Shown: positions 41,837-53,320, counted from the stretch's first letter. The stretch: 64,000 bases of DNA from Tanytarsus gracilentus (GCA_038502055.1 JAXRKN010000036.1:1612001-1676000), one strand, 5' to 3'. Notes: a model not told the origin generated them from the letters alone. Program-made: numbers and translations.

Positions 41837-43743
41837 TTAGAACGTCTTGGTCTTCTTCATCGGTATAATAATGTCATCACAACATTCTGATTCATTGCGC
41901 GTTCGTTTCTTCCTCTTCAGTGGACTCCTCGAAGCTTCACGTTCCTCATTACCCTGATATTCAATGTAAATTGGGTGAATTTTCGTGCCAGATTTCTTAA
42001 GCAAATAAGGATCGAATGGAAACACACTCTCGATGATGTCTTCGGGATTATGATTTTCGCTGGTCATGTAAACGGTTGCAAGTTTACGGCTCGCATTTTT
42101 AAATAAAATTGTTGAGCAGTAAATAATTTGATGCTTTGACATGACACTATCGAAGATTGTCGCAATTGCAGGATGACAGTAGAAGAGTGGATTCAGTGGA
42201 TGCTTGACGATTGGCTGCATGTTGAGTTTGAGTAGAAATTCAATGTTTTTCCTAGAATTTGCCAGATCTAAATCCCTGTGTCTAAATGCGATGATATAGA
42301 AAATCGCCTGACATGTCGCATGAAAGACCGCATGAGCTTTTGGTGACATATTATACGAAACAGCATTACAGTTGCCAATATACTCGTGAGCGAAATTGCT
42401 GAGCTCCTCAATGTAATTCTTTAGCGATTTAAGGGGGATGAAATTGGCCCGAGCGAGCAGACTTGAAAGGTATCCGATGGCGTATTGACGAATCACTGGA
42501 GGCTTATTTCGGTCGAGAATTTTCGTTTGAAGTAAATTGAGAAGTTCGAGGAGAAATGATTTCTGCGAGAAAAAAATTGATTGATAAAAATCGACCGTGA
42601 TATCTTAAATTGCTTAACCTACCCTAAAGCTCGCAATGTAAAAGAATACGAAATGGACGTGCTTGCTGTTGTGGGTTTTGATAATGTGTTCGCTGAAATA
42701 TTGAAATAGAGCATCCTGAATGGCCATCTTCTGCTCTTCGGAGGTACTTGATTCAATTGCTAGTTTAGAGTGAAAGTATTTGAATAAAATGTCCATACAG
42801 ACATCTAAAGATTCGGCTAATGGGAGTCTCATGACATTTTCGCTGACTTCTATGCTGTCACCTAAATCAATCTCTTCGGCTTCCTCAATCTCAGATCGTG
42901 TTATGCTCACATCGATTGATAAGAGACTGCAAAGGGATTAAATTTAATTAATAAGCACTCAATTAGTGAATTAGACTTACTTTTCGAAAATTAGCTCAAA
43001 GACATCGTGCATTATCACAGGGCAATAGTCGAGAATTTGCAATATGTTGTGTATGTATGCTGCTATTTTGGTGTTTAACTGCCGATAATAGGGAAATTCT
43101 TGACTGATTTTTTTCTTTAGTGACATCGGTATCATTGGGATGACTTCAAATAGTTTCTTGAGTAGTTTATGCACCAAACTTAGTTTCTCCTCCATCTCCG
43201 CCGACGGAGTTCCATTGCACCATTGATCAAATTCATCATCAGTTGGAATAAAGCATGAAATTATTCTCGAAAGACACAAAGTGAGAAACTCTGATTTGGC
43301 AGTGAGAAGATTAAGTAGAAATTGATGAAAGAGCTCGATGATTTTCTTGTCTCTCTTTATCCATCGAATGGCCAAGAGTGTCTCCACAAACAAAATGTAG
43401 TCTTTTTTGATCAACTGAACACTTTCAATTGATTCCGTTACGATTTTTGTGATATATTCATCCTAAAATTAAATAATCCGGTGAATGTTAATTAAATTAA
43501 TAAAGTATGGTTATTTACATCAAGATCATCGTGAGACAGCTTATAAATTAGGTCTTGGTAAGCCTTGGAATTTTCGTTTTCATTTTCAAGGTTTTTTAAG
43601 ATGTGACGGACACTTCCCAAATTTTCGACTTGGAACCGTAATTGTTTTGACTTTCTAATCGAATTCAACGAACTTTCTCGCGCTGGCGTCGATGTCTTGA
43701 GAATCGAACTTCCCACCGAGTTCCTGCTACTTATTATTGACAT
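41837..43743 (-). CDS. Rrn3: RNA polymerase I initiation factor RRN3/TIF-IA, copy 2
   Basis: Exons 43743-43519, 43462-42981, 42926-42623 and 42562-41837, the same structure as copy 1 shifted by 27722 bases, encode 578 residues. The only coding difference I noticed is synonymous (42548 versus 14826, in the codon for Leu before Glu at the start of the last exon). This copy sits beside the complete Arp2 gene and therefore represents the ancestral arrangement. Whether the genome really has two RRN3 genes depends on whether the duplication is real. Confidence 0.9.
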
Positions 43744-43975
43744 TTTAACTCGATTCTTTAGTGATTTTATTAAATTTTGAAATTCACATGTTTTTTCTCT
43801 TCCTTATACGCATTTACGCACGAACAATTGCGGCCCCTTCGATTATTTCTTGACAAACCGACAAAATCAAACTCGCTAAAATTGTTGTTTTTGATTGCGG
43901 GAGGTGAATCATTTTTTAAAAAAGTTTAAATCATCTTTCTTGCTCATTTCTGTATCAACAAATCAACTTCCAGCG
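43744..43975. promoter_or_regulatory. Bidirectional RRN3/Arp2 promoter region, copy 2
   Basis: Equivalent of 16022-16253, between the divergent RRN3 and complete Arp2 genes. Confidence 0.55.
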
Positions 43976-45668
43976 ATGGATAGTCAAGGACGAAGTGTTA
44001 TTGTTTGCGACAATGGAACCGGTGTAAGTTTTTGTACCTAAAATCGTCTAAATTGTGTGAAAATTTTATTGGGTTGGGTTTAAATTTTTTTTCTTATCTC
44101 TTTTTTAGTTTGTAAAATGCGGATATGCAGGATCAAACTTTCCAGCACACATCTTTCCGTCAATGGTAGGAAGACCCACGATTCGAGCTGTAAATAAAAT
44201 TGGCGACATTGAAGTTAAGGTGAGTTAAATGTGAATTTAAATTAATTCTCTACTGGATCTTTCTCTCTTTCCTTAAATTGCAAACACTTTTCAATTATTT
44301 AGGATATTTTTCTTGGAGTAAGTTAAAATCTCTAGAATTTCTTTTTCGTTGTTTGATTTTATTTTTTTCGCAAAAAAACACCATTAATTATCGCATTATA
44401 ACTCTTTTTCACGCTAATACTAATATATCGCTAACAATAATAATAATAATTAAAAGGATGCCGGTACCTGGTCATTACCTGTAAGTTCCTTCGTTCACAA
44501 ACTCATTTTAAGTTGCATTTGAGAGTGTTTTCTTAGATTTTAGATCGTGTGTGCAATTAGCGACTTTTGAATAATTTTTATCCGTTTGAATTTTGTGAAT
44601 TTTCATCTCGAAAATGAATTCTAAAATGTTGATTTATAATTTTAGGACTTGATGGTTGGCGATGAAGCATCTCAACTTCGTTCAATGTTGGAGATTTCAT
44701 ATCCGATGGAGAATGGAATGGTTCGAAATTGGGATGACATGTGTCACGTCTGGGATTATACGTTTGGACCCAAAAAAATGAACATCGATCCAGTAAATAC
44801 GAAAATTTTGCTCACGGAACCGCCATTGAATCCGCTCAAGAATCGCGAGAAAATGATCGAGGTGATGTTCGAAAAGTATGGATTTCATTCCACTTACATT
44901 GCAATTCAAGCAGTTCTGACGCTATACGCGCAAGGCTTGATATCGGGTGTTGTAATAGATTCTGGCGATGGTGTGACACACATTTGCCCCGTCTATGAAT
45001 CATATGCGCTGCCACATTTGACGAAACGTTTAGATATCGCTGGTCGTGACATCACAAAATATCTTATTAAGTTACTTCTCCTCCGCGGATATGCATTCAA
45101 TCACTCGGCCGATTTTGAGACTGTTCGTATGATGAAAGAGAAATTGTGCTATATCGGATATGACATTGAAATGGAGCAGAAATTAGCACTCGAGACAACT
45201 GTTCTCGTTGAAACGTACACACTTCCCGATGGAAGAGTAATTAAGGTTGGTGGTGAGCGCTTTGAAGCGCCAGAAGCCCTATTTCAGCCACATTTGATAA
45301 ATGTTGAAGGACAAGGCATTGCCGAATTGGTTTTTAATACCATTCAAGCGGCCGATATTGATATTCGACCAGAACTCTACAAGAGAATTGTCTTATCGGG
45401 TGGATCGACAATGTATCCGGGTCTTCCATCGCGTCTTGAACGTGAAATTAAGCAATTGTATCTCGAGCGAGTACTGAAAAATGACATTGATAAGCTGTCA
45501 AAGTTTAAAATTCGTATTGACGATCCGCCGAGGCGAAAGGATATGGTTTTCATAGGAGGTGCTGTGCTGGCGGGCCTGAACAAGAACAAAGATGAATTCT
45601 GGATGTCAAAGGCGGAATATGAGGAAATGGGCCTGAAAGTTTTATCGAAATGGGGTGCGCGAGCTTAA
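43976..45668 (+). CDS. Arp2: Actin-related protein 2 (Arp2/3 complex)
   Basis: Exons 43976-44023, 44109-44219 and 44646-45668 join in phase 0 and encode 393 residues, close to Arp2 of other animals. Arp2 with Arp3 forms the nucleation seed for branched actin filaments. Actin-fold signatures are visible: CDNGTGFVKCGYAG (phosphate loop 1), VIDSGDGVTHICP (phosphate loop 2), LSGGSTMYPG (adenosine motif), and the Arp2-typical KDLMVGDEAS and NWDDMCHVWDYTFGPKKM. The intron before exon 3 (44220-44645) contains two candidate in-frame cassette microexons, described separately. The 5' part of this gene is duplicated and broken at 16254-16475. Confidence 0.95.
44303..44317 (+). other. Arp2: Candidate 15-nt microexon in Arp2 (adds DIFLG)
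   Basis: Within the Arp2 intron, TTTAG directly precedes GATATTTTTCTTGGA, which is followed by GTAAGT. Its 15 nt are a multiple of three, contain no stop and would insert DIFLG after IEVK. Both splice signals are good. Animal Arp2 genes are known to have short alternative inserts in this loop, but I rely on memory for that. Confidence 0.4.
44457..44480 (+). other. Arp2: Candidate 24-nt microexon in Arp2 (adds DAGTWSLP)
   Basis: AAAAG precedes a 24-nt open segment followed by GTAAGT; it would insert DAGTWSLP at the same place as the 15-nt candidate. In phase and without a stop. The two could be alternative cassettes. Confidence 0.42.
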
Positions 45669-45930
45669 TTTTATTTATCGAAATTTTATTTCAAAAAAAA
45701 AAGTATTTCCAAAACTCTTTGATATCTTTTTATTAAAACCCCCAATTTTTTTTACACTAAAAATTATTAAAGAAAAATTTTCTTTTCAAAGCTCAAGATT
45801 GAGTTTAAAAAAAACATTATCATAATTCCTAGCACATTTATAATTATATTAAGATGTAAGTCTAGAAGCATTTTAATGTGCATTCCGCCAACGTAAATAA
45901 AAGTGAACAAATGAAAATCTAAAAGGGAGT

Positions 45931-46834
45931 TTAATAAGTTTGAAGTGGATCTTCATCAATTTGGGAAATTAAAATTTCAACATCGTCGTTAATGAGTCCG
46001 TTCAAAATAGTTTTGAATTTATAAAGATATCCACGCTCTGAGTTTGAATGATTAAGCATTACTACACTGATGTTTCTCGCGGCAGCATCGAGCAACTCGT
46101 GGTGTGACATTTCACCGGTTATAAAGAGATCGATGGGTGTTGAAATTTCTTTAAGCACCGACGCACCTGATCCTAAAAAAATCGTTAAATATTTGAATAT
46201 TTATTAGTTCTAACTTAAATTACCTGGACAGCATGCAAAAGTTTTAATTTTAGTATCCAAAGATCCATTATTGGAAACAGCCACGCGCACATCTTTCAAT
46301 TTAGTGTAAGATTTGATTTGATTAATAGCAGTTTTGAGAGTCATATCTCTGTCAATTTGACATATTCGGCCAGCACCATAATCAGGATTAATGGCGTTAG
46401 GAATAGCGGGAGCAATTGAAGAAATAGGATCAAGTGATCGAACAAGCCATTCACTAGTTCCGTCTTTAACCGAGTCCCACGCTGTGTGGGGACTATAAAG
46501 AGCAATTTTATTCTCTAAGCACTGGATGACAATTCTCTCTTTCCAACTGTTCATCGTCAATCTCTTAAGACCTTGAAAAATCGGCGGATGATAGCTGATG
46601 ATCATGTTTGCATTTTTCTCAATCGCTTCAGTCATGACTCCCTCGGTTAGGTCATTAGTGAGGAGAATTTTCTTAACATCAATGCCAGTTGATGGTTCAA
46701 TTAAAAGACCAACATTATCCCATTTCTCTGCATATTGGAGAGGTGCAAATTTTTCGATTGCAACGCAAACTTCCGAGAGTCTACGAATAATTTTGATTTT
46801 GAATTTAAATTGCAAACTTTATGACTCACCTCAT
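45931..46834 (-). CDS. NIF3L1: NIF3-like protein (NIF3L1 family)
   Basis: Minus-strand exons: 46834-46830 (only ATG AG), 46780-46224 and 46172-45931, giving 267 residues. The first coding exon of five bases is inferred: the main frame has no upstream ATG, whereas ATGAG with donor GTGAGT joins it in frame to give MRLSEV. NIF3 proteins are metal-binding, hexamer-forming proteins whose cellular function is unsettled (older names: GTP cyclohydrolase I type 2). Visible motifs are WDNVGLL, the metal-ligand SYHPPIFQG, SPHTAWD, CCPGSGAS and the GEMSHHE block near the C-terminus, all ligands present. It converges on Arp2 with 262 bp between stops. Confidence 0.9.
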
Positions 46835-47182
46835 GCCGGAAATGTTGCGAATGAATTGAGAAGTTATTAAAGATTTTCTAGCTAAAATTCCACGTGTTAA
46901 AGATGTGAAAATCATTCAATATCCAATTATTAAATTTTTATTAAGGCTCTCCTGATTTTGTAAATAAATTTTTACTCTCACAAGTTCAGTTTTTGAGAAA
47001 TGTGATGGTCTGATTTCTCATCACAATAAGGCACGAAAGTAAATTTAAATTATCTACAATAAGAAAAGGTAATTAAGAAATTAAATTGTCTAGAAATGCT
47101 TTCAATAATCTTTAAAGTTAAAAAAATAAAAAAAATCATTAAAATTATTTTTAAATCAAATTAAAATTAAAATCTCCTATAG
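46835..47182. other. Intergenic region between NIF3 and the F-box gene
   Basis: 348 bp between divergent genes, so it must contain both promoters. A CTATAG just before the F-box ATG could be a splice acceptor for a 5' non-coding exon. Nothing else seen. Confidence 0.4.
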
Positions 47183-48454
47183 ATGAGTCATGCACTTGAT
47201 TTTACATCTGTTTTTCCCGAAGAAATCACAGAGCTAATTTGGGACTATTTACCTATAAAAGATCTCTTAAATGCGACATTAACAAGCAAATTATGGAACA
47301 ATGTGATTGGCAACAGTTTGTCATTTAAAAAGAGAATTATCATAAATGTCTCAGAACTTGAAAAGGATAAGCCGATTTTTAAGCTCAACAAGAGCAATCG
47401 ATCTTATGAGGTCATCAACATTCGTCGTTATCGCAAACCATCAGATTTAAGTCATTTGGGTGACAGAGAATGGAAGAAAGTCTTCTTTAACATCGCCAAG
47501 ATCAAATCACAAAAGAAATTTGTCGAAGTGATGAGGGAAAATTTTTCACTAGTGAAAGATTTAAAAGTCATGAACGTGTCGATCAAGGAATTAAGTAAGA
47601 ATGCCAAGCTCTCATTGTCACACTTGGAGTGTCTTGTTTTCTCAGACATATCACTCGATGTATTCGATATTTTCATCGACACGCATCCAGAATTGAAATC
47701 TCTCTCGTTGCGGTTCGTTTATAAAGATCTCGGACATGAGAGCACTGTCGGTGGACAGCTTGAGAAATTTCTACAAATCAACAAAAAAGTTAAGCATCTC
47801 GAGACTTATGAGGATGTCACGAATGACTTTATGAAAATTGATGTTTCACGATTGAATTTGAATTTAAAGTCGCTCGCTTTCGGCTTAAGTAAAACACCCG
47901 ACGATGTTCGAGAGAATTTAGTTAATTTCTTAAAATCTCAAGGTGAAACATTGCAAGAACTGCGAATTATTTTCCATCAACGAAATGAAAGAAGTGAAGG
48001 TGCTCGATGGGGTTATTGGGGAGGTAGAGAGGAGGAGAATCGTGATAGCTTAGACTTGATGATCATCATTAGAGCATGGAACGAGCTCAAAGTTATGGAA
48101 AAATTAACTCTGCGATTTTTGAAGAGCTCTGAAGATTTTGAGGTTGATCAAAAATTTTTAAAGACAATGAAAATTAACTCGAATATCAAAGAAATAGAAA
48201 TCAAACACATCAACTGCGAATTACCAATTCAGGCCGTGCAAAATATTCTGAAATATGCACCCAACATTAAAACACTCTACATCAGCAAATTAACTCTCAA
48301 ACTCTTCAAATTTTTGGCATTAAATTTTTTGCTTTTGCGTAATGTCAAGTATACGATCGATGAGGGTGATTGTAAGAAGGAATACGACAACATGATTGCT
48401 GGCAACAAATGTGATAATAAATTTATTCAACTCTCACAAGATTATCTCGGTTAA
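47183..48454 (+). CDS. F-box / leucine-rich-repeat protein, 423 aa
   Basis: Residues about 9-50 form an F-box (FPEEITELIWDYLPIKDLLNATLTSKLWNNVI), the segment that binds Skp1 in SCF ubiquitin ligases. The rest shows irregular leucine-rich repeats (LKDLKVMNVS, LECLVFSDISLDVF, LKSLSLRFV, IKTLYISKL), the usual substrate-binding part. Single exon in the visible frame, with a splice acceptor-like CTATAG directly before the ATG. The substrate is unknown. Such F-box/LRR genes are numerous in midges and biting midges, so a specific orthologue cannot be named. Confidence 0.78.
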   Translation: MSHALDFTSVFPEEITELIWDYLPIKDLLNATLTSKLWNNVIGNSLSFKKRIIINVSELEKDKPIFKLNKSNRSYEVINIRRYRKPSDLSHLGDREWKKVFFNIAKIKSQKKFVEVMRENFSLVKDLKVMNVSIKELSKNAKLSLSHLECLVFSDISLDVFDIFIDTHPELKSLSLRFVYKDLGHESTVGGQLEKFLQINKKVKHLETYEDVTNDFMKIDVSRLNLNLKSLAFGLSKTPDDVRENLVNFLKSQGETLQELRIIFHQRNERSEGARWGYWGGREEENRDSLDLMIIIRAWNELKVMEKLTLRFLKSSEDFEVDQKFLKTMKINSNIKEIEIKHINCELPIQAVQNILKYAPNIKTLYISKLTLKLFKFLALNFLLLRNVKYTIDEGDCKKEYDNMIAGNKCDNKFIQLSQDYLG

Positions 48455-48674
48455 AAATATTATATTGAAAATGTAACGGAACTAAATTATGCATGAACAA
48501 ATAAAATAATTAAAAAATTTTCCCGCACAAAAAATTTTTTAATTAATTTAAATTCCTCGATCATATGTGTGCTTATTTTTCGAGCGAACAACCCATTGAA
48601 ACTAATTTTGTGTGCATTTTTCTTAGAATTTTAGTTTTTTTTTGAAAACACCGATAAGAGGTCCTGTGGCCAAA

Positions 48675-51129
48675 ATGAACCTCCCAAAAGTTTTTAGATT
48701 TAGAAGTTCGCAATTAAGTGCAAATCAGTATTTTATCATTAGTCTTATCGCTGGCTTCCTAATATCATTCTATTGGCCCTCAGAATTCATGATAGAAAAT
48801 TGTGAAAATCTCCAACAGACAAGCGACACATCTTCGTTAATTAAAAATGATGAATACAGTCAAATGCTGAGCGAGGATTTTGAGCCTCAAATTAATATTG
48901 CACAAAAACCTATGACGTCAAAGAAACAGGCAAAAACGATCACTCGACCCCGATACTACTCCACCGAGCTCAATGTCCGACAGGAAAGACTTTTTGTGGG
49001 TGTTTTAACAACGCAAGAAAATATTGACTCTCTTGCGACTGCTTTTAATAAGACCACAGCTCATCACGTTAACAAAATTAAATTTTTCATTCACGCCGAT
49101 AATGTCAAGACAAATTTTAAGCTCAAAAATATTGTCGGATTCACAGACACTCGCGAAAATTATCGAATTTTTCATGTCATCAAGTACATCGCGGATAACT
49201 ACATTGAAGATTATGACTTTTTCTATCTAATTGAGGATGCAGCTTATGTTAATGGAAAATTAATTATGGAGCAGTTAAATCATATCAGCATGAGTTTTGA
49301 CGTTTACTTGGGCACTAAAGTGGAGGATCGCGAGGAGGGCTTTTGTGAATTGAGGGCTGGAATAATTTTCAGCAGTAGTGTGATTAAAAAGATCAAAAAT
49401 AAACTCGATACTTGTGTAAGAAATGCCGATGGAACACATCACAGTATTAATATTGGACGGTGTGTGCAATTAGCCACGGAAATTAGCGAATGTCAAGAGG
49501 CTTTTCAAGGAATTTCAATTAAAAGTTATCAACTGACAAATCAAAAAATTTACCGTGATCTTCACCGATTAAAGGATGAAAATGATTTTAATTTGGCGAC
49601 GAGCATTTTTCCAGTGAACTCGGCTGATGACATGTTCATCATTCATGCCTACTTCTCTAAGCTTCATTTGGAGAAAATTAAGCGACAAATTGTGGCGCTC
49701 GATCAAGAAGCGAAAAGCATCGGCAATGGAAGTATTTCGAATAATATTTTGGAAGTTCGATGGCCACTCGGTGTTGCGGTTTCAGTCAAGCCTCAATTTC
49801 GTCACGATATAGTTTTATTTACACACCTAAATTTAACTCACAGTTTTATGGGCGATGATGGAAGCAGCATTAAAAAATTGAGCAAATTAGATGCAAAAGA
49901 CATTCAAAAGGTTCTCGATGGAATTCTTAATGATGTCGCAAGAAAAAGTCCTCAATTAATTTTTAAGGAAATGCAATCGGCTTATAGACGATTTGATCAC
50001 GTTCGTGGCATGGAATATCGAGTTCACCTCACTTTTACCGATCCCTCAAATAATGACGAAATTATACAGAAAAATTTTGAGGTTGTTAAACCGATTTCTC
50101 TCATTCAAATTATTCCCAGTCCTTACGTCACCGAATCAACTCGAATTTCAATGATAGTGCCGGTGTATGCTCATAGATTTGAGGAAACAATTGAATTTAT
50201 CGAGAGATATGAAGAAATTTGTATGCAAAACAAAGACTCGACCACACTCATGCTTGTTCTCCTCTACAATTCCGACGCATCCAATAAAGGTGAATCTGAC
50301 ATTTTTTATCGTGTCAAAAATGTTGCACTTTCCACCTCAAAGAAAATTAAAAATGATGACTCGAGGATTGCGTGGGTGTCAATAAGATTGCCAGTCGAGT
50401 ACGACTATTCGTATCATGAGAGCGACGAAATGCTGAGCACATTATATGCTAATCAGGAAATTTTATCGCTTGCCGTGACAGATTTAGCTCTTCGAAAAAT
50501 TGGCCTCGAAAGTCTCGTCCTGCACTTTTCCAATGTGGCACAATTTAAAAATGATTTTCTTAATCGCGTACGCATGAACACAATTCAAGGATTTCAAATA
50601 TTTTCACCGATTGCTTTTATGCAGTACCCATGCAGACACACTGGACTTTGTAATGCGTGCGAAAATTGTGATGTGTCTCAGAGTTCGGGATATTTTGATA
50701 GAAACAATTTTGATATTATTTCATTCTACAGTCGCGATTATGTTGAAGGTAAATTTATTAATTTTTTTAGTAATTAATTTTTCATTTCATATTTTTTAAA
50801 ATCTAGCTCGCAAAAAACTCGAACCATTTGTGCCCATAATTCGAAAAGATGCAGACATAATAAACCTTCAAGCACGACAATATCAAGATGTTAAAAGTAT
50901 CATTGACGTCTTCGTTCGAGCTCAAACTCCTGTTCATATTTTGAGAGCAGTTGAGCCAACGCTTCGTCTTGGAATGCATTTAGATCGACTTTTCGACAGC
51001 ATTGCTGGTCAATCTTTGCCAAAATGTGAACATTTAAACACGTCTTTTGATTGGAAGTGCATAAATTTGGCCTCGAGAAAGCAACTTGGAGAAGCGGTTG
51101 TGGCACTCGAAAGCTTGAGGAAAAATTAA
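48675..51129 (+). CDS. Chondroitin synthase family protein, CHPF-like
   Basis: Exons 48675-50748 and 50807-51129 join in frame to give 798 residues, the size of chondroitin synthase/polymerising-factor proteins. I take the ATG at 48675, giving a short basic cytosolic tail, a signal anchor at about residues 18-33 and a Golgi-luminal body, typical type II topology. The N-terminal half is GT31-like (LFVGVLTTQENI, YDFFYLIEDAAYVNG, ELRAGIIFSSSVI). The C-terminal half is GT7-like (TRISMIVPVYAH, RVRMNTIQGFQIFSPIAFMQ). Where active enzymes have an acidic DDD triad the sequence reads EDAAY, and where they have DVD it reads HFSN. It may therefore be a non-catalytic partner like vertebrate CHPF. Confidence 0.82.
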
Positions 51130-51628
51130 AATTCTCATCTATTTTTAACTTTAATGTATGCCAAAAAATTATCTTTTATTTTAGAACGAAACTCATTGAA
51201 CAAATAAATTTATATTTTCGGACAATCTTAAAAATATTAATTTATAAAAATACAAAAGTTAATTTCCAGCCCTTACAAGATTTTTTCAAATTTTTCAACG
51301 TTTTCCACTAAAAGACATTTCAATATTTTACCGTTAAAATTTTAGATTCATAATATTTTATTTTCCCGCTCATTCTTCTACTTATTTTGTCTTTATTTTG
51401 ACATCAACAGTTTTAATTTGTGGAAAGTTACAATAAATTTATTTTAGAAAATAATTCAGTTGTAAAAATCGCGATTAATCGGAAACAATAAAATTTCTTA
51501 TTAGATTTTTGGAAATCAAGAACAAAATCACCTCAAATTTTTCACAAGGACAAGAAATCTTTAAATCTCTTATAAGAATTTTTGCTACATTTTCATCCTA
51601 CGAAAATTCTATTAAAAATAACAAAAAT
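51130..51628. other. Intergenic AT-rich region
   Basis: About 500 bp with no gene. The frame of the following LRR-BTB gene extends back to 51509 without an ATG, and TTATTAG at about 51499-51505 could be an acceptor, so part of it may be a coding or leader exon. Confidence 0.4.
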
Positions 51629-52732
51629 ATGGAGATTTCCTGTGAATTTAAGTATGGAAGTGGTCTTAAGTACACGTGTGTGATTGCTGAAGCTGAATTT
51701 ACCTCAGTCGACTTCATCCTTAATGGACAACATTATCATGAAAAAAGTGATGGCGATGTTCTTGAATTGAACATTCGAGACTGCAAATTTAAAACGTTTC
51801 CCGTGAAAATATTCGAGAAATTTAAAAATATCGAAGTGCTTTACATAACCGAAACAGACCTAACTAATCTCAGCTATGAAGATGTAAAAGTTATGGAAAA
51901 ACTCACAAAAATTGAATTGCGTGGAAATGAAATAAGAAATCCAGATGCGAGTCTATTAAAGCATCCCAATTTAAAATCACTCTACTATTGGGAAGATCGC
52001 ATAACTTCAATATCGAGAGATTTCATAAAAGCCGTTAGAAATTCAAATTTAACTCATCTTCACATACCCTGCTACAAAAATAAATTTCAAATGACTTTTG
52101 ATGAAAACTTCAAAGGGAGCATGAAGGAATTTGCGGATCAATTGAAGTTTAAAATGTACTGGGATGAAACTGTCGTTGTGCCCGATGCGTGCAAGCACAT
52201 GAGTGATGGCTTAGAAACACTTTATACGACAAAAGATTTTTCCGATTTTATCATCAAAGTTGAGGGTAAAAATTTCAAAGTACATAAGGCAATTTTAGGT
52301 GCTCACAGCTCAGTTTTTGCGGCAATGTTCAACGCTAACATGGCGGAGAGTTTGAAGGGTGAAGTGACACTAATTGATTTCAATGCCAATACTGTTGAGG
52401 AATTCCTCGAATTTGTCTACACTGGAAAAGTGCCAGAAGATGAGGAAATCGATTGGATGAGTCTACTTGAAATATCTGGAAAATATGACGTTCAACTTTT
52501 AAAGCATTTCTGTGAGTCTCAACTGGTTACTGAATTAGACAGTGAAAATGCCTACGACATATTGGTGCTTGCAAACATTTATCATTGTCCATTTATGAAG
52601 AAGAAATCGTTTGAACAAATTAGAGAAATGTTGGAAGGAATCGAACTCAAGGACGATCTGATGGATGAGCCTGAAAAGTTGCTGGAGATGTTAACCGTCC
52701 ATGCAAAGAAAAAGAGAAAATGTTCAGCATAA
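51629..52732 (+). CDS. LRR and BTB/POZ domain protein, 367 aa
   Basis: I start at the first ATG (51629), in the context NKNMEISCEF. The frame is open 40 codons further back without an ATG, so an upstream exon is possible. The first 165 residues have leucine-rich repeats of the type in insect surface and intracellular LRR proteins (LELNIRDCKFKTFP, EVLYITETDLTNL, KIELRGNEIRNP). Residues about 203-300 form a BTB domain (DFSDFIIKVEGKNFKVHKAILGAHSSVFAAMF) with a BACK-like extension, as in SPOP-type cullin-3 adaptors. It ends in a basic tail (KKKRK). The LRR-BTB arrangement in one protein is seen in nematoceran fly gene families; the target is unknown. Confidence 0.82.
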   Translation: MEISCEFKYGSGLKYTCVIAEAEFTSVDFILNGQHYHEKSDGDVLELNIRDCKFKTFPVKIFEKFKNIEVLYITETDLTNLSYEDVKVMEKLTKIELRGNEIRNPDASLLKHPNLKSLYYWEDRITSISRDFIKAVRNSNLTHLHIPCYKNKFQMTFDENFKGSMKEFADQLKFKMYWDETVVVPDACKHMSDGLETLYTTKDFSDFIIKVEGKNFKVHKAILGAHSSVFAAMFNANMAESLKGEVTLIDFNANTVEEFLEFVYTGKVPEDEEIDWMSLLEISGKYDVQLLKHFCESQLVTELDSENAYDILVLANIYHCPFMKKKSFEQIREMLEGIELKDDLMDEPEKLLEMLTVHAKKKRKCSA

Positions 52733-53320
52733 TAACTTTTTCTCATTTGATATACTTTTATTAATTTTTATATGTATTTTGGTTTCCGTAACATATTTTT
52801 TATACACTTAAAAAGGAAGCAATTGAAAATTCAAAGAAAAAAATTGACTAATTTAACCGAAAGAAAAAAAGGTCGATTTTATTTACAATTTATTTAATTA
52901 GATATTGTTCTCTACTAATTTATTAAAATTAATTTAAGTTTTTCATGATGGCATAAAACAATGAAATTTTTTTATAATAAGATTGCGTCGAATGACGTTC
53001 TAATAAATCAAACGACAATAAACGCGCAGATTTTTTTATATATGGAATGCGTTTTTCTCCTCCTCATCATCAATGGGATGCAACACAAGACAAAACTCTC
53101 AAACATTTATTACTTTAAAATTTTACTTTTTCTCACGTTGCGATGGATAAAATATGGAGCCTTTTTTCACGATAATTTTAACAAACAACAGCGATAAGAA
53201 GTATCTTTTTCACTTTTTTGAAATAATTTATAATTATTGTATTTTTTTAACGTCCTCTATCAACATCTCACTTCACATTACATGCTGTTAAGTGTGTGTG
53301 TGTGTGTGTATATGACCACT
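52733..53320. other. Intergenic region between convergent genes
   Basis: 588 bp with a GT microsatellite at about 53292-53309. A 78-codon frame inside (52961-53197) is hydrophobic low complexity and I do not accept it. It probably holds the 3' ends of the LRR-BTB and V-ATPase C genes. Confidence 0.45.

Larger units (their letters stand above)
38097..44197. repeat. Segmental duplication, copy 2
   Basis: Direct repeat of 10432-16475. It starts abruptly at the outer end of the Polinton with TATTTTAATTTGC, a word internal to the hAT element, and continues through RRN3 and Arp2. At 44197/44198 the two copies part: copy 1 enters the Polinton, copy 2 goes on with intact Arp2. It carries extra small insertions in the first 600 bp. 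Confidence 0.95.

Noticed and set aside
10432..44197. The flanking direct repeats as long terminal repeats of a retroelement
   Set aside because: They contain a complete multi-exon host gene (RRN3) and part of Arp2, lie outside the Polinton inverted repeats, and there is no reverse transcriptase.
52961..53197. 78-codon open frame on the plus strand
   Set aside because: Hydrophobic low-complexity peptide in AT-rich intergenic sequence between convergent genes; no motif or promoter.
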